Source: an uncultured Planctomycetota bacterium
GTDB lineage: Bacteria > Planctomycetota > Planctomycetia > Gemmatales > HRBIN36
Direction: 5' to 3'
NCBI GenBank assembly: GCA_937944855.1
Contig: CALFAY010000004.1
Location: 37,610 to 101,609 of the forward strand
Length of the DNA stretch: 64,000 nucleotides
Under the pieces are notes generated by a model. The model made no database searches and was not told where the DNA came from. It was given only the letters and a program-made list of their open reading frames with translations. A program made the translations under genes and the position numbers. Shown piece after piece: positions 26,606-41,700 of the stretch; the stretch's first letter is position 1; every line of letters starts with the position of its first letter.

Positions 26606-26637
26606 CCCGGGCGGACATTGTGCGCCGTCCGGGTTTT
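26606..26637 (+). terminator. Intrinsic terminator/attenuator between rplL and rpoB
   Basis: CCCGGGCGG pairs with CCGTCCGGG (9 bp, one G-T) across a 10-nt loop, followed by TTTTCTG. It lies about 110 nt after rplL and about 100 nt before rpoB, the position where E. coli has its L7/L12-rpoB attenuator. It would lower polymerase-subunit output relative to ribosomal protein output. Confidence 0.65.
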
Positions 26638-26740
26638 CTGCGTTGCTGCCCAATAAGATTCGTCGTCCCTAAGCCGATCCTTGCCGTCCCCGCGGTCATC
26701 GGCGGGCGACTTTCCGCGTCTCTCTGAGGGAGCCGTCTCG

Positions 26741-29700
26741 ATGCCTGTATCCAGTGAGCGTATCTTCAAGCCGACCCATGTGCGAAACTTCGGCCGACGT
26801 GGAGACGCCGTCGAGGTACCCAACCTCACCGAAGTCCAAGTCAAGTCCTATGAGCGGTTTTTGCAGTTGGATGTGCCGCCCGAGAAGCGCGAACCGGTCG
26901 GTCTGGAAGGCGTGCTCCGCGAGATCTTCCCCATCGAAAGCTACGATAAGAAGATCAGTCTGGAGTACATCCGGTACGAACTGGGCAAGCCGCGCTACGA
27001 TCCGGATGAGTGTCGGAAACTCCGCCTGACCTACGGCCGTCCGTTCAAGGTCCTGCTTCGGCTCAACAAGTCCGAACCGGTCGAGGAAGAAGTTTTCCTC
27101 GGGGACATGCCCATCATGATCGGCGGCGGAGCCTTCATCATCAACGGAGCCGAGCGCGTCGTCGTCAGTCAATTGCACCGCAGCCCCGGCGTCGATTTCA
27201 CCATGGAGATGGAGGGCGAACGCCGCCTGCACTCCTGCCGCATCATTCCTGAACGCGGCAGCTGGATCGAGATCAACGTCACCAAACGCGACGTGCTGGC
27301 GGTGCGGATCGACCAGAGCGGCAAGTTCCCGGCCATGACGTTGCTGCGGGCCTTGGACCCCGCCTATTCCAGCGATGCCGACATCATGCGGGCCTTCCTG
27401 TCCACCGAAAAGGTCAAGGTGCGCAAGGAGAACTACCAAAAGCTGGTAGATGCCATCGCTGTCGGCGACATCATCGAGCCGCAGACGGGAGAAGTCCTGT
27501 GCGACAGCGGACAGAAGCTCACGGCTCGCCAGGTCGATCAGATCTTCGCCTCCAACCTCACGGAAGTCGAGATCCTTGGGGAGGTCAAGGATCCGCTTAT
27601 TCTCAACTCCTTGCAGGAAGATCCGACGCGGACCCACGAAGAGGCGCTGCTGAGGATCTACCAGCGGCTTCGGCCGGGCAATCCGCCGCAACTGGACAAG
27701 GCCCGGGAGTTGTTCCGGGAGAAGTTCCAGGATCCCAACCGCTATCGGCTCGGCAAGGTCGGCCGCTTCCGCATCAATCGCAAGTTCGGCCAGAACGTGC
27801 CGGAAACCGAGATGACGCTCCAGTCGATCGACCTGGTCAACGCGATCCGCTACATCCTGCGGCTGCGGGACGGTGAAAGCGGCGTCCACGTGGACGACAT
27901 CGACCACTTGGGCAACCGGCGTCTGCGTACCATCGACGAACTGGCGGCCGACGAGATCCGCAAAGGTTTCCTCAAGCTCCGCCGCACCGTGCAGGAGCGG
28001 ATGTCGATCAAGGACGAGAAGGAGATGACGCCGCGGACGCTAATCAACCCCAAGAGTGTCTCGACGGCCATCGAGTACTTCTTCGGACGCGGCGAACTGA
28101 GCCAGGTCGTGGACCAGACCAATCCGCTGTCGCAATTGACTCACGAACGCCGCCTCAGTGCTCTGGGACCGGGCGGCCTGAACCGCAAGCGAGCCGGATA
28201 CGAAGCCCGCGACGTGCATATTTCGCACTACGGCCGCATCTGCCCCATCGAGACGCCGGAAGGCACCAACATCGGTCTGATCCTCAGCCTTGGCATCTAC
28301 GCTCGCGTGGACGAGTACGGATTCCTCATCACTCCGTACCGCAAAATCCACAAGCGGAAACTGACCGATGAGATCGTCTGGCTGCGAGCCGACGAGGAGA
28401 CTCAGGCCTACCTCGCACCAGCCGATGCTCCGGTGGAGAACGGCAAACTGGCCGCGGACAAAGTCATCGCCCGGCACGGCGGCGACTTCGGCTACGTGGA
28501 CAGCGACAAGGTCCAGTACATCGACGTATCGCCCAAGCAGATCGTCGGCGTCTCGGCCGGGTTGATTCCGTTCCTGGAGCACGACGACGCCAACCGGGCG
28601 TTGATGGGTTCCAACATGCAGCGACAGGCAGTTCCGCTGCTTGTCACGGAGCCGCCGCTGGTGGCGACCGGCTTGGAAACGGAAGTCCCCAAGAACAGCG
28701 GCATGGTGCTGCGGGCCGACCGCGATGGCACCGTCACCTACGTCGATGCCGCCCGCATCCGCATCGACGACCACGAGTACATCCTCCGCAAGTTTGTCGG
28801 CCTCAACGAGCGCACCTGCTTGAACCAGAAGCCGATCGTCCGGGTCGGGCAGAAAGTCAAGAAGGGCCAGATCATCGCTGACAGCGCTGCCACATACAAT
28901 GGCGAACTGGCGCTGGGCCGCAATGTGCTCGTCGCGTTCATGTCATGGGACGGTTACAACTTCGAGGACGCCATCATCATCAGCGAGCGGCTGGTTCGCG
29001 ACGACGTGTTCACCTCCATCCATATCGAGGAATACGAAGCGGAGATTCGGGAAACCAAGCTCGGCAAGGAGGAGTTCACCCGCGACATTCCGAACGTGTC
29101 GCAGCGGGCTTTAGCCAACCTGGACGAACATGGCGTCGTGCGGATCGGAACCTACGTCAAGCCGGGCGATATCCTCGTGGGCAAGGTGTCGCCCAAGTCG
29201 AAGAGCGAACTGACGCCGGAAGAGAAACTGCTGCACGCCATCTTCGGCCGGGCCGGCGAGGACGTGAAGAACGACAGCCTGGAAGTGCCCTCCGGCGTGG
29301 AAGGCATCGTCATTCACACGGAGCGCTTCAGCCGCCGCAACAGCCTGACCGAGTATGAACGCAAGGAACTGGAGAAGCAAGAGCGGGAGATCAACAAACG
29401 CTACGACGGACTGATGGCTGTGCAGTTCCGCAATCTCATCGCCGATCTTCAGGAGATCCTGGACAAAAAGGAGATCAAGGACGCCACCGGCAAGGTCCTG
29501 GGCAGCCCCAAAGACGACGACAAGACCGTGGCCGAGCAGGCCGCCAGGATGCTCAACCGCGCTCCCGACGGCTTTCGTCTGGACCACCTCGACATCCGTT
29601 CCCCGGAACGCCGCAAGGCCTGCGAAGAACGCTTCAGGTACCACTTCGACCGACTGCAAGCGCTGTACGACGACCGGGAACGCAAGCTCAACAGCCTCAA

Positions 29701-30463
29701 GCGGGGCGACGAGCTGCCCAGCGGCGTGCAGCAGATGGTCAAGGTGTACGTGGCCACCAAACGGCAGCTTTCGGTGGGCGACAAGATGGCCGGGCGGCAC
29801 GGCAACAAGGGCGTCATCGCCAAGATTCTCCCCGAGGAAGACATGCCGTTCCTCGCCGACGGCACCCCCGTGGACATCCTGCTCAACCCTCTGGGCGTGC
29901 CCAGCCGCATGAACGTCGGTCAGATCCTCGAAACGCACCTGGGCTGGGCGGCTGCTAAGCTGGGCTTCAAGGCGGTCACGCCGGCCTTCGACGGCGCGAC
30001 CGAGGAAGAGATCCGCGAATGCCTCAAGGAAGCGGGGCTGCCGGTCACCGGCAAGACGCGCCTGTACGATGGCCGTACCGGCGAACCGTTCGAGCAGGAA
30101 GTCACCGTCGGCTACATTTACATGCTCAAACTGCACCACTTGGTGGACGACAAGGTCCATGCCCGGGCGACCGGGCCATACTCGCTCATCACACAACAGC
30201 CCTTGGGCGGCAAGGCTCGGTTCGGCGGGCAACGCTTCGGAGAAATGGAAGTGTGGGCCTTGGAGGCATACGGCGCCGCTTACATTCTGCAAGAGCTGCT
30301 GACGGTGAAGTCGGACGACGTCGAAGGTCGGACCAAGATTTACGAGTCGATGGTGAAGGGAGAGAACACGCTGGAGGCAGGTACGCCGGCCAGCTTCGAC
30401 GTGTTGTGTAACGAGATCAAGGGCTTGGGTCTCAACATCCAGTTGATCAAGAAACGGATTTGA
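26741..30463 (+). CDS. rpoB: DNA-directed RNA polymerase subunit beta
   Basis: 1240 residues from ATG 26741 (GAGGGAG about 10 nt upstream). Conserved landmarks include the rifampicin region [83 protein letters not shown] and the C-terminal [25 protein letters not shown]. In the rifampicin region, residues equivalent to E. coli D516, H526, R529 and S531 are the drug-sensitive type, while 514-515 are both Val. Translation from the in-frame ATG at 26681 would add 20 residues with no family match. Confidence 0.97.
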   Translation: MPVSSERIFKPTHVRNFGRRGDAVEVPNLTEVQVKSYERFLQLDVPPEKREPVGLEGVLREIFPIESYDKKISLEYIRYELGKPRYDPDECRKLRLTYGRPFKVLLRLNKSEPVEEEVFLGDMPIMIGGGAFIINGAERVVVSQLHRSPGVDFTMEMEGERRLHSCRIIPERGSWIEINVTKRDVLAVRIDQSGKFPAMTLLRALDPAYSSDADIMRAFLSTEKVKVRKENYQKLVDAIAVGDIIEPQTGEVLCDSGQKLTARQVDQIFASNLTEVEILGEVKDPLILNSLQEDPTRTHEEALLRIYQRLRPGNPPQLDKARELFREKFQDPNRYRLGKVGRFRINRKFGQNVPETEMTLQSIDLVNAIRYILRLRDGESGVHVDDIDHLGNRRLRTIDELAADEIRKGFLKLRRTVQERMSIKDEKEMTPRTLINPKSVSTAIEYFFGRGELSQVVDQTNPLSQLTHERRLSALGPGGLNRKRAGYEARDVHISHYGRICPIETPEGTNIGLILSLGIYARVDEYGFLITPYRKIHKRKLTDEIVWLRADEETQAYLAPADAPVENGKLAADKVIARHGGDFGYVDSDKVQYIDVSPKQIVGVSAGLIPFLEHDDANRALMGSNMQRQAVPLLVTEPPLVATGLETEVPKNSGMVLRADRDGTVTYVDAARIRIDDHEYILRKFVGLNERTCLNQKPIVRVGQKVKKGQIIADSAATYNGELALGRNVLVAFMSWDGYNFEDAIIISERLVRDDVFTSIHIEEYEAEIRETKLGKEEFTRDIPNVSQRALANLDEHGVVRIGTYVKPGDILVGKVSPKSKSELTPEEKLLHAIFGRAGEDVKNDSLEVPSGVEGIVIHTERFSRRNSLTEYERKELEKQEREINKRYDGLMAVQFRNLIADLQEILDKKEIKDATGKVLGSPKDDDKTVAEQAARMLNRAPDGFRLDHLDIRSPERRKACEERFRYHFDRLQALYDDRERKLNSLKRGDELPSGVQQMVKVYVATKRQLSVGDKMAGRHGNKGVIAKILPEEDMPFLADGTPVDILLNPLGVPSRMNVGQILETHLGWAAAKLGFKAVTPAFDGATEEEIRECLKEAGLPVTGKTRLYDGRTGEPFEQEVTVGYIYMLKLHHLVDDKVHARATGPYSLITQQPLGGKARFGGQRFGEMEVWALEAYGAAYILQELLTVKSDDVEGRTKIYESMVKGENTLEAGTPASFDVLCNEIKGLGLNIQLIKKRI

Positions 30464-30522
30464 AGGCCGACTCGCGCCCGGGCCGGGGCCGACCCGAACG
30501 GATCGGTTGCGGGGGGCAGCCC

Positions 30523-30551
30523 TTGATTCCTGGCAGGGGTCGGTATCTAAT
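30523..30551 (+). promoter_or_regulatory. Candidate internal promoter for rpoC
   Basis: TTGATT at 30523-30528 and TCTAAT at 30546-30551 are spaced by 17 nt, in the unusually wide 290-nt gap between rpoB and rpoC. The -10 matches 5 of 6 and the -35 matches 4 of 6. Confidence 0.5.
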
Positions 30552-30753
30552 GGAAAATCCGGAATCTCACCCTTGCTTTGGACCTCATGCCTGAACACAT
30601 GGCGAATCCACGAGGCAGCCAGCGGCGTCGGGGCCAGTGCGTTCCGTGCCCGGCTGCGTTTTCGGCTTCGACCTGGCAAGGCTCGGGATCGCGGGGTTTG
30701 CAGGGTCAAGCCGTCCGGACTTTGGGTCACTTGAGTCTTCAGGAGTGCCAACC

Positions 30754-35076
<4,323 letters not shown>

Positions 35077-35107
35077 CGATGGGAACGCCCGCGCTCCAAG
35101 TTCCTGC

Positions 35108-35135
35108 TTGACAAGCGTGGGAGGAACCCTAGGAT
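35108..35135 (+). promoter_or_regulatory. Promoter for the rpsL-rpsG-fusA genes
   Basis: A perfect TTGACA at 35108-35113 and TAGGAT at 35130-35135 are separated by 16 nt, about 100 nt before rpsL. This places an independent str-operon promoter directly after rpoC. Confidence 0.6.
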
Positions 35136-35234
35136 CACATTTTAACTTCGAGCCTCGATTGCCACGTTGTCCGCGGGTTGCCGGCAGGCCCTGTATCGGA
35201 CCAAGGCGGCGAGCGATCCCGGAAAGTTGAAACC

Positions 35235-35609
35235 ATGCCGACGATCAATCAGTTGATTCGCAAACCGCGACGAGTGCAGCGGCGCAGACCGAAGCATCCC
35301 GCGGTGCAGGGCTGCCCTCAGAAGAAGGGCGTATGCCTGCAAGTCAAGACCATGACGCCCAAAAAGCCGAACTCGGCTTTGCGGAAGGTGGCGCGGGTCC
35401 GGCTGTCCAACGGCATCGAAGTCACCGCCTACATTCCGGGGGAAGGGCACAACCTTCAGGAGCACTCGGTGGTCCTGGTGCGTGGCGGGCGTGTTCGTGA
35501 CTTGCCCGGTGTCCGGTATCACATTATCCGCGGCGTGCTCGACGCCCAAGGCGTCGCCGACCGCAAACAAGCGAGGTCGAAGTACGGAGCCAAGAAGGGA
35601 GGCAAGTGA
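35235..35609 (+). CDS. rpsL: 30S ribosomal protein S12
   Basis: 124 residues from ATG 35235 with GGAAAG upstream. Signature segments are [50 protein letters not shown] and [12 protein letters not shown]. The lysines where streptomycin-resistance mutations usually fall (in TPKKPNS and, as an Arg/Lys site, near GRVRDLPG) look wild type. S12 monitors decoding in the A site. Confidence 0.97.
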   Translation: MPTINQLIRKPRRVQRRRPKHPAVQGCPQKKGVCLQVKTMTPKKPNSALRKVARVRLSNGIEVTAYIPGEGHNLQEHSVVLVRGGRVRDLPGVRYHIIRGVLDAQGVADRKQARSKYGAKKGGK

Positions 35610-35669
35610 CCGCTGTCTCGGACGGCGGCCTCAGGGGTGGATTTCGAAGGCCCGACGCGAGCCGAGGCG

Positions 35670-35909
35670 ATGACCCAACTTCTTGTTTGCTTGCGGTTCC
35701 ATTGCCACAAGTGTGAGGAAGGGATTCATCTCAAGGTCGAATGCAGCGGGGAGGGATTGAAAGCCGGACCCCGCGTCGTGGCCGCTGTGCAGGTCACCTG
35801 TCCCGCCTGCCTGACAGTCAACGAGGTCTGTTTCCGGCCCACGGGAGAGGTCGTCCTGGTATCGCCTCCCGAGAGCCGAAGCCGATTTCCCATTCCTTCG
35901 CTAAATTAA
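35670..35909 (+). CDS. Small zinc-ribbon protein of unknown function
   Basis: 79 residues from ATG 35670 with GAGG immediately upstream. Two CxxC pairs, CHKC (residues 13-16) and CPAC (about 45-48), are about 30 residues apart with beta-like sequence between, the layout of a zinc ribbon. It lies between rpsL and rpsG, where most bacteria have nothing, 60 nt after rpsL and on the same strand. No family was recognised. Expression with ribosomal protein genes suggests a link to translation, but this is inference. Confidence 0.6.
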   Translation: MTQLLVCLRFHCHKCEEGIHLKVECSGEGLKAGPRVVAAVQVTCPACLTVNEVCFRPTGEVVLVSPPESRSRFPIPSLN

Positions 35910-35997
35910 ATGGCGTGCGAACGCGAGACGCGCCTGGTGTCATGGTTCTGTTGACACCACCGACTCGTTCCTGCGACGGGCTCTCCGTGAGGATGTT

Positions 35998-36474
35998 ATG
36001 GCACAGAAGAAACAAACTGCGACAGTATTGCTTGCTCCTGATCCGGTTTACGGGTCCAAGCTGGTGAGCAAATTCATCAACTGCATGATGTGGCGAGGCA
36101 AGAAGGCCACTGCCCAGCGTATTTTCTACGCCGCCATGAACCAGATGAAGAAACGTCTGGGCGAACAGGCCGACGTCTTGCAGGTCTTCGAAACCGCCGT
36201 GGAGAATGTCAAACCCACGGTGGAAGTGCGGTCCAAGCGCGTCGGCGGCGCCACCTATCAGGTGCCGATGCCGGTCAACAAGGTCCGTCAGCAGAGCCTG
36301 GCGATCCGCTGGATCATCCAGGCGGCCCGGGGCAAGAAAGGCAAGCCCATGCACCTGAAGCTGGCCGACGAATTGCTTGCCGCCTACCGCCGCGAAGGCG
36401 AAGCCATGACCAAGCGGGAGAACACGATCAAGATGGCCGAGGCCAACAAGGCTTTCGCTCACTTCGCCTGGTAA
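35998..36474 (+). CDS. rpsG: 30S ribosomal protein S7
   Basis: 158 residues; S7 nucleates 30S head assembly and lines the E site. Conserved parts are DPVYGSKLVSKFINCMMWRGKK, FETAVENVKPTVEVRSKRVGGATYQVP, RQQSLAIRWIIQAAR and KLADELLAAYRREGEAMTKRENTIKMAEANKAFAHF. GAGG lies just before the ATG at 35998. The gene keeps the rpsL-rpsG-fusA order of the str operon. Confidence 0.97.
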   Translation: MAQKKQTATVLLAPDPVYGSKLVSKFINCMMWRGKKATAQRIFYAAMNQMKKRLGEQADVLQVFETAVENVKPTVEVRSKRVGGATYQVPMPVNKVRQQSLAIRWIIQAARGKKGKPMHLKLADELLAAYRREGEAMTKRENTIKMAEANKAFAHFAW

Positions 36475-36479
36475 TCCCT

Positions 36480-36602
36480 TGTCCTTTGTGATTTGTCCTT
36501 TGTCCCTTGTCATTGGTCCCGTGACCGGCCTCGGGCGTCCCCATTCGCTTCTCAGGACCGATGACCAAGGACGAAGGACCGAGGACGAATGACGAAGGAC
36601 CG
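36480..36602. repeat. Inverted arrays of a 7-nt repeat between rpsG and fusA
   Basis: Six head-to-tail heptamers of the form TGTCCTT/TGTGATT/TGTCATT fill 36480-36521. After a 32-nt unique core, seven heptamers of the complementary form (AGGACCG, ATGACCA, AGGACGA) fill 36554-36602. The two arrays can pair as one long imperfect hairpin. The last AAGGA (36595-36599) sits 8 nt before the fusA ATG and can serve as its ribosome binding site, so pairing would sequester it. Confidence 0.8.
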
Positions 36603-36607
36603 ACGTC

Positions 36608-38728
36608 ATGCCCGCCAAGACTCCCAAGACCGACCTCGACCGGCTACGCAATATCGGCATCATTGCCCACATCGACGCCGGCAAGACGACCACGACCGAA
36701 CACATCCTCTACTACTCGGGGGCCATCCATCGTCTGGGCGGCGTGGACGAAGGCACCACTACGACCGATTACGTTCCGGAAGAGCAGGAACGAGGCATCA
36801 CCATTTACTCCGCCTGCGTGCCGTTCCATTGGCAGGACTGCCGGGTCAACCTGATCGATACGCCCGGCCACGTCGATTTCACCGCCGAGGTCGAACGCTC
36901 CCTCCGCGTTCTCGACGGGGCGGTTATTGTGCTCGACGCCCAGAAGGGGGTCGAAGCCCAGTCGGAGACGGTCTGGCGCCAGGCTAACAAGTACAACGTG
37001 CCCCGTCTGGTCTTTGTCAACAAAATGGACATTGTCGGGGCCGACTTCGCCAACTGCGTCCGAGAAGTGGAGGAGCGGCTCCAAGGGAAGCCGGTCGCCG
37101 TCAGCATCCCCATCGGCAGCGGCTCGCCCAAGGACAGCGACAATCCCTTTACCGGCATTATCGACCTGATTTCCTGGGAAGCCTGCTGGTTCGACAACTC
37201 CGCTCCGGACCGCCAGGACGGCAAACTCGTGCGTCGAGAGGCGATCCCTGAAGAGTATCTGCCCGAGGCTGAAAAGTGGCGGGAAAAGCTCTTCGACGTT
37301 TTGACCGAGGCCGACGAGCAGGATTTGCTGACGACGGCCTACCTGGAAGGCAAAGCTGTTGCGCCGGAGACGATCCGCAAGGTGCTCCGCCAGCGGACGG
37401 TGAAAAACGAAGTGCAGCCGGTGCTGTGCGGCTCGGGCCGGACGCACATGGGCGTCCAGTTGCTCATGGACGCGATCTGCTGGTACTTGCCCAGTCCGCT
37501 CGACCGTCCGCCAGTAGCCGGCATCAATCCGAAAACGGGCAAGCAGGAAGCCCGTTCGCCGGATCCGTCGGGTCCCCTGGCCGCTCTCGTCTTCAAGATT
37601 CAGGCGGACCAGCACAATGAGTATTACTACATCCGGGTGTACTCCGGCACGGCCAAGGCGGGAAGTCGGCCTTACAACCCAGGAAAGCAGATCAAGGAAT
37701 TCCTGACCAAGCTTTACCGCGTCCATGCCGACCCGACCCGGGACAAAGAGCCGCTCGACGAAGTGACCGCTGGCGACATCGCCGCGGCCATCGGCCCGAA
37801 GGAGTCGATCACTGGCGACACGCTCTGCGATCCGCAACATCCGATCCTTCTGGAATCGATCCAGTTCGCCGAGACCGTGGTCAGTATGTCGGTCGAGCCG
37901 GAAAGTTCGGCCGACAAGGCGAAGCTGGAACAGACCTTGAACATCCTGGCCCGGGAAGATCCGACATTCCGCTGGCATACCGATCCAGACACCGGCCAAC
38001 TGCTCATCAGCGGCATGGGGGTTTTGCATCTGGAGATCAAGGCCCATCGGCTGCGGGACGATTTCCGCCTCAAAGTGCGAGTCGGCAAGCCGCGTGTGAG
38101 TTACCGCGAAACTCTGCGGAGGCCGATTCGCGTCTGGGGCGAGTGCATCCGGCAGACCGGGGCCGCGCCGCTGTTCGCCCGGGTCGAGATCGAGTTCCAG
38201 CACCATCGCGGCCAGCAGCCGGTCACGTTCGTCAACGCTCTCGAGCCGGGCAAATTGCCTCCGGTTTTCGTTCAGGCTGTGGAACAGGGAGTCCGATCCG
38301 CCTTGCAATCGGGAGAGGTCGGTTATCCGGTCATCGACGTGCTGGCCCGGCTGATCAATGCCGAAATGCACCCGACCGACTCCAACGAAGTGGCTTTCCA
38401 GATGGCGGCTTCACATGCCGTGGATCAGGCCCTCAGGGACAATATCGTGCTTCTGGAGCCGGTCATGAGGCTGGAAGTGACCGTGCCAGAGGAGTACCTC
38501 GGTCCGGTGACAGCAGACTTGAACGCTCGACGAGCGGAGATCAAGGACATCCAGTTCCGCGGCAACCTGCGGATCATCGAAGCCATAGTGCCTCTGGCCC
38601 GGACCTTCGACTACGCCGACACAGTCCGCAGCCTGAGCCAAGGACGAGCCAGCTACACGTTGGAGCCGTACCGCTACGAGCCAGCCCCGGATGAGGTGCT
38701 GCGTCGGCTCCTCGGCGAAGAGGCTTAA
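36608..38728 (+). CDS. fusA: Elongation factor G
   Basis: 706 residues, normal for EF-G, which drives tRNA-mRNA translocation. G-motifs are AHIDAGKTT, switch I ERGITIYSA, DTPGHVDF and NKMD. Domain IV carries the decoding-centre loop (ARVEIEFQHH) and domain V is present (EPVMRLEVTVPEEYLGPVTADLNARRAEI). Some positions differ from housekeeping EF-G: DYVPEEQERGI where DWMEQERERGI is usual, and LDAQKGVEAQSETVW. It could therefore be an EF-G2-type paralogue, but its place behind rpsL-rpsG argues for the housekeeping factor. It is not followed by tuf. Confidence 0.92.
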   Translation: MPAKTPKTDLDRLRNIGIIAHIDAGKTTTTEHILYYSGAIHRLGGVDEGTTTTDYVPEEQERGITIYSACVPFHWQDCRVNLIDTPGHVDFTAEVERSLRVLDGAVIVLDAQKGVEAQSETVWRQANKYNVPRLVFVNKMDIVGADFANCVREVEERLQGKPVAVSIPIGSGSPKDSDNPFTGIIDLISWEACWFDNSAPDRQDGKLVRREAIPEEYLPEAEKWREKLFDVLTEADEQDLLTTAYLEGKAVAPETIRKVLRQRTVKNEVQPVLCGSGRTHMGVQLLMDAICWYLPSPLDRPPVAGINPKTGKQEARSPDPSGPLAALVFKIQADQHNEYYYIRVYSGTAKAGSRPYNPGKQIKEFLTKLYRVHADPTRDKEPLDEVTAGDIAAAIGPKESITGDTLCDPQHPILLESIQFAETVVSMSVEPESSADKAKLEQTLNILAREDPTFRWHTDPDTGQLLISGMGVLHLEIKAHRLRDDFRLKVRVGKPRVSYRETLRRPIRVWGECIRQTGAAPLFARVEIEFQHHRGQQPVTFVNALEPGKLPPVFVQAVEQGVRSALQSGEVGYPVIDVLARLINAEMHPTDSNEVAFQMAASHAVDQALRDNIVLLEPVMRLEVTVPEEYLGPVTADLNARRAEIKDIQFRGNLRIIEAIVPLARTFDYADTVRSLSQGRASYTLEPYRYEPAPDEVLRRLLGEEA

Positions 38729-38765
38729 GAACCAGCCTGAAACCCGGTCGCGGCAGGGCGGAATC

Positions 38766-41700
38766 ATGTCGCTGCTGACGCTGTTGCTTCGCAACCTGAC
38801 TTTTCATGTCCTGACCCATGCGGCGATTTGTCTGGGCGTGGCGATCGGGACCGCCGTGTTGACTGGGGCCTTGCTGGTCGGCGATTCGCTCCGGGGCAGT
38901 CTTCGTGCCTTGGCTTTGGAACGCCTCGGCGGCATCGAGGTCGCCGTGCTGTCCGACCGGCCCTTCCGCAGTGAACTGGCCGAGGCACTACGCCAAGGGC
39001 CGGAATCGGGTGTGGTCGTTCCCGCTTTGATTCTCCGTGGGTCCGCCCTGGTTCGCCGACCGGACGGTTCGACGACGGCGCGGGCGGGGGGCGTGCAAGT
39101 CGTCGGAGTTTCCTCCGACTTCTGGCCCCTGTTCGGATTGCACAAGTCGGACCTGGAAGACTCGGTCCTCGTCAATCAACCCCTGGCCGATGCCTTGGGC
39201 ATAAAAGCGGGAGATCGCCTGGAAATCCGGCTCGGCAAAGTGGAGTTGATTCCGACCGATTCGCTTCTGGGCCGACGCAGCGACGACCCCGGGCTGACCC
39301 TCGAGGCCAGCCCGGTAGCTGAGATTCTTCCCGCTCGCGGCGTCGGTCGCTTCACGCTCGGCACCCAGCAACAGATTCCGCGGATTGCCTACGTGCAGAT
39401 CGACCGCGTGCAGAGACGGCTGCGGGAAGGCGTCGGTCTGACGCATCCAGCTAATGCTCTGCTTGTCGCCTGGGAAGGAGAAAACCGCCCCACCGGCGAT
39501 ACGGGGCCAGGAAACCACCGCTTGGACGCACTTCAGGCCAGGCTTGATGATGTCGCCGAACTGGCCGACCTCGGCTTGGAACTGAAGACCGACGTAACCG
39601 GCAAGCGGTATTTTTCGCTGGAAACCCGCAGGCTGATACTCGAACCGTCCATCGTGGAGCGTGTCGTCCAGGCAGGTCGGGAAGCGGGGTGGGATGTCGT
39701 GCCGACGCTCAGCTACCTGGCCAATGTGATCCTCGACGAAGGCGACTTGTCGGCTTCGGTGGCTTCGTCCGTGGCATCTGTGGCGGCGTTGCCGACTCCG
39801 TTCGATATGGCCCGCCTAGCTCGTTCCGCGACTCGCTATGTGCCGTATTCCGTGGTCACAGCTTTGCAGCCCGACGCCTCCCCGCCCTGGGGACCGCTGT
39901 CATTGGTGGATGGGGTGCCAGCTCCGCGCCTGGAACCGGACGAGATTCTACTTTCGGAATGGGCCGCGGAAGACCTCTGGCCCGACCGTGGTTGGTCGAA
40001 TCGGGTAGGTCGATCCCTGGTGACGCTGCACTATTTCCTCGAAGGCGACGGCCATCTGCTGGCCGAAGGGCGTCACACTTTCCGGCTCGCCGGCGTCGTC
40101 CGCATGGACGAATACAGCGTGGATCGCTCGTTGACGCCGGAGTTTCCCGGCCTGCGGGGTATCCGGATTCGTGACTGGAAGCCGCCGTTTCCCGCCGAGC
40201 AATGGCACCCGGAATGGGTTCGGGAACGCGATGAGGACTACTGGCGACGGTATCGGGCCGCTCCTAAGGCGTTTGTTCATCCCGAAACCGCCCGGCGTTT
40301 GTGGAGCAGTCGGTACGGGGATTATACTTCGCTGCGGTTTGCGATTCCTTCTGCCGCCGCCGATGATCCAGAACTGATCGAACAAAAGCGTCGGGAACTG
40401 ACGGCCCTGGTCCGGACCACGCTGCCCGCTCGCGACATGGGTCTGCGATTTCTCCCGGTCAAGGCTCAGGCCTTCCAGGCTGCTTCCAGCAGCACGGCCC
40501 AGATCTTCGGCTGGCTTTTCGTGGGATTCAGCTTTTTCCTGATTATCTCGGCGATGCTGCTGGTCGTGCTGCTTTTCCGTCTCGGCGTGGACCAACGCGG
40601 TCGGGAGATCGGGCTGCTTCACGCTGTGGGTTTTCAGTCGCGCACGGTCCGACGCCTGCTGTTAAGCGAAGGTTTGCTGCTCGCCGTGCTGGGGGCTGCT
40701 CTGGGCGTGACAGCGGCATGGAGTTACGCTTGGCTGGTCGTGCAGTTTCTCAATCATAGCTGGCAGAAATCCTTGCAAACTTCGTTTCTGCAATTCCATG
40801 TTGCGGCGAGCGATCCGCTTTTCGGTCCGTGGCCTTATCCGAGTCTGAGCCTGGGCTGGCTGCTCAGTGTGGTCCTCGGCATAGTTTCGATTCTGTGGGC
40901 CGGGCGAGGACTGCGGCGGATCGAACCGCGGGAATTGCTATCCGGGGGATTCAGCTTGGACAGCCAGTTGCAGCGAAGGGGCTGGGGGGCAGCCGCCGTA
41001 GCCGTGGCCGGATTCTGCCTGGCCCTGGTCCTGGCGGCTTGCAGTTTTGCCGTGGCTCAAAGCTCTGCTCCGCCGCTGTTCTTCGGCAGCGGCACCGCTT
41101 TGCTCATTGGCGGTCTGGGTCTCGTGACGTGGTACCTGCGTCGTCCCGAAGCCGAGGCGGTCCGCGGGCACGGTTGGCTGGCCGTGGTGCGTCTGGGAGC
41201 CGCCAACAGCCGTCGCCGCGTCGGACGTTCCATGCTGACCGCTGGACTGCTCGCTTGTGCTACCTTCCTCATTCTCGCCGTGGAATCCTTCCGCAAGGAC
41301 GCTTCGCAAGCGGAGCGGGAGGACCTCCATTCAGGGACCGGCGGGTTCGCTCTTGTCGCCGAAAGCGACGTGCCCATGCCCTTCGAGCCGACCTCCACCG
41401 ATTCCCGCCGGGCCTTGCTGCCTGATTTGCCGACCGACCAGTTCGACAAGCTGGAAAAACGACTCGGCGCTTGCAGCATCATTGCCTTACGGCTTCGTCC
41501 CGGCGACGACGTCAGTTGCCTGAACCTGTACACGCCTTTGCACCCGCGAATCGTCGGCATTTCGTCCAGGCTCGCCGAGCGCGGCGGCTTCGGCTGCGGT
41601 GCCTGGGACAAACTGGCCGCGCGGTTCGGAACCGGATCGCAAGAGAGCGGCCCGGTGCCGATCCTGGCCGACGACCACACGGCCCAATGGGTTCTGCACA

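Noticed and set aside
36480..36602. CRISPR array
   Set aside because: The repeat unit is 7 nt with no spacers and the two arrays are inverted, unlike CRISPR repeats.
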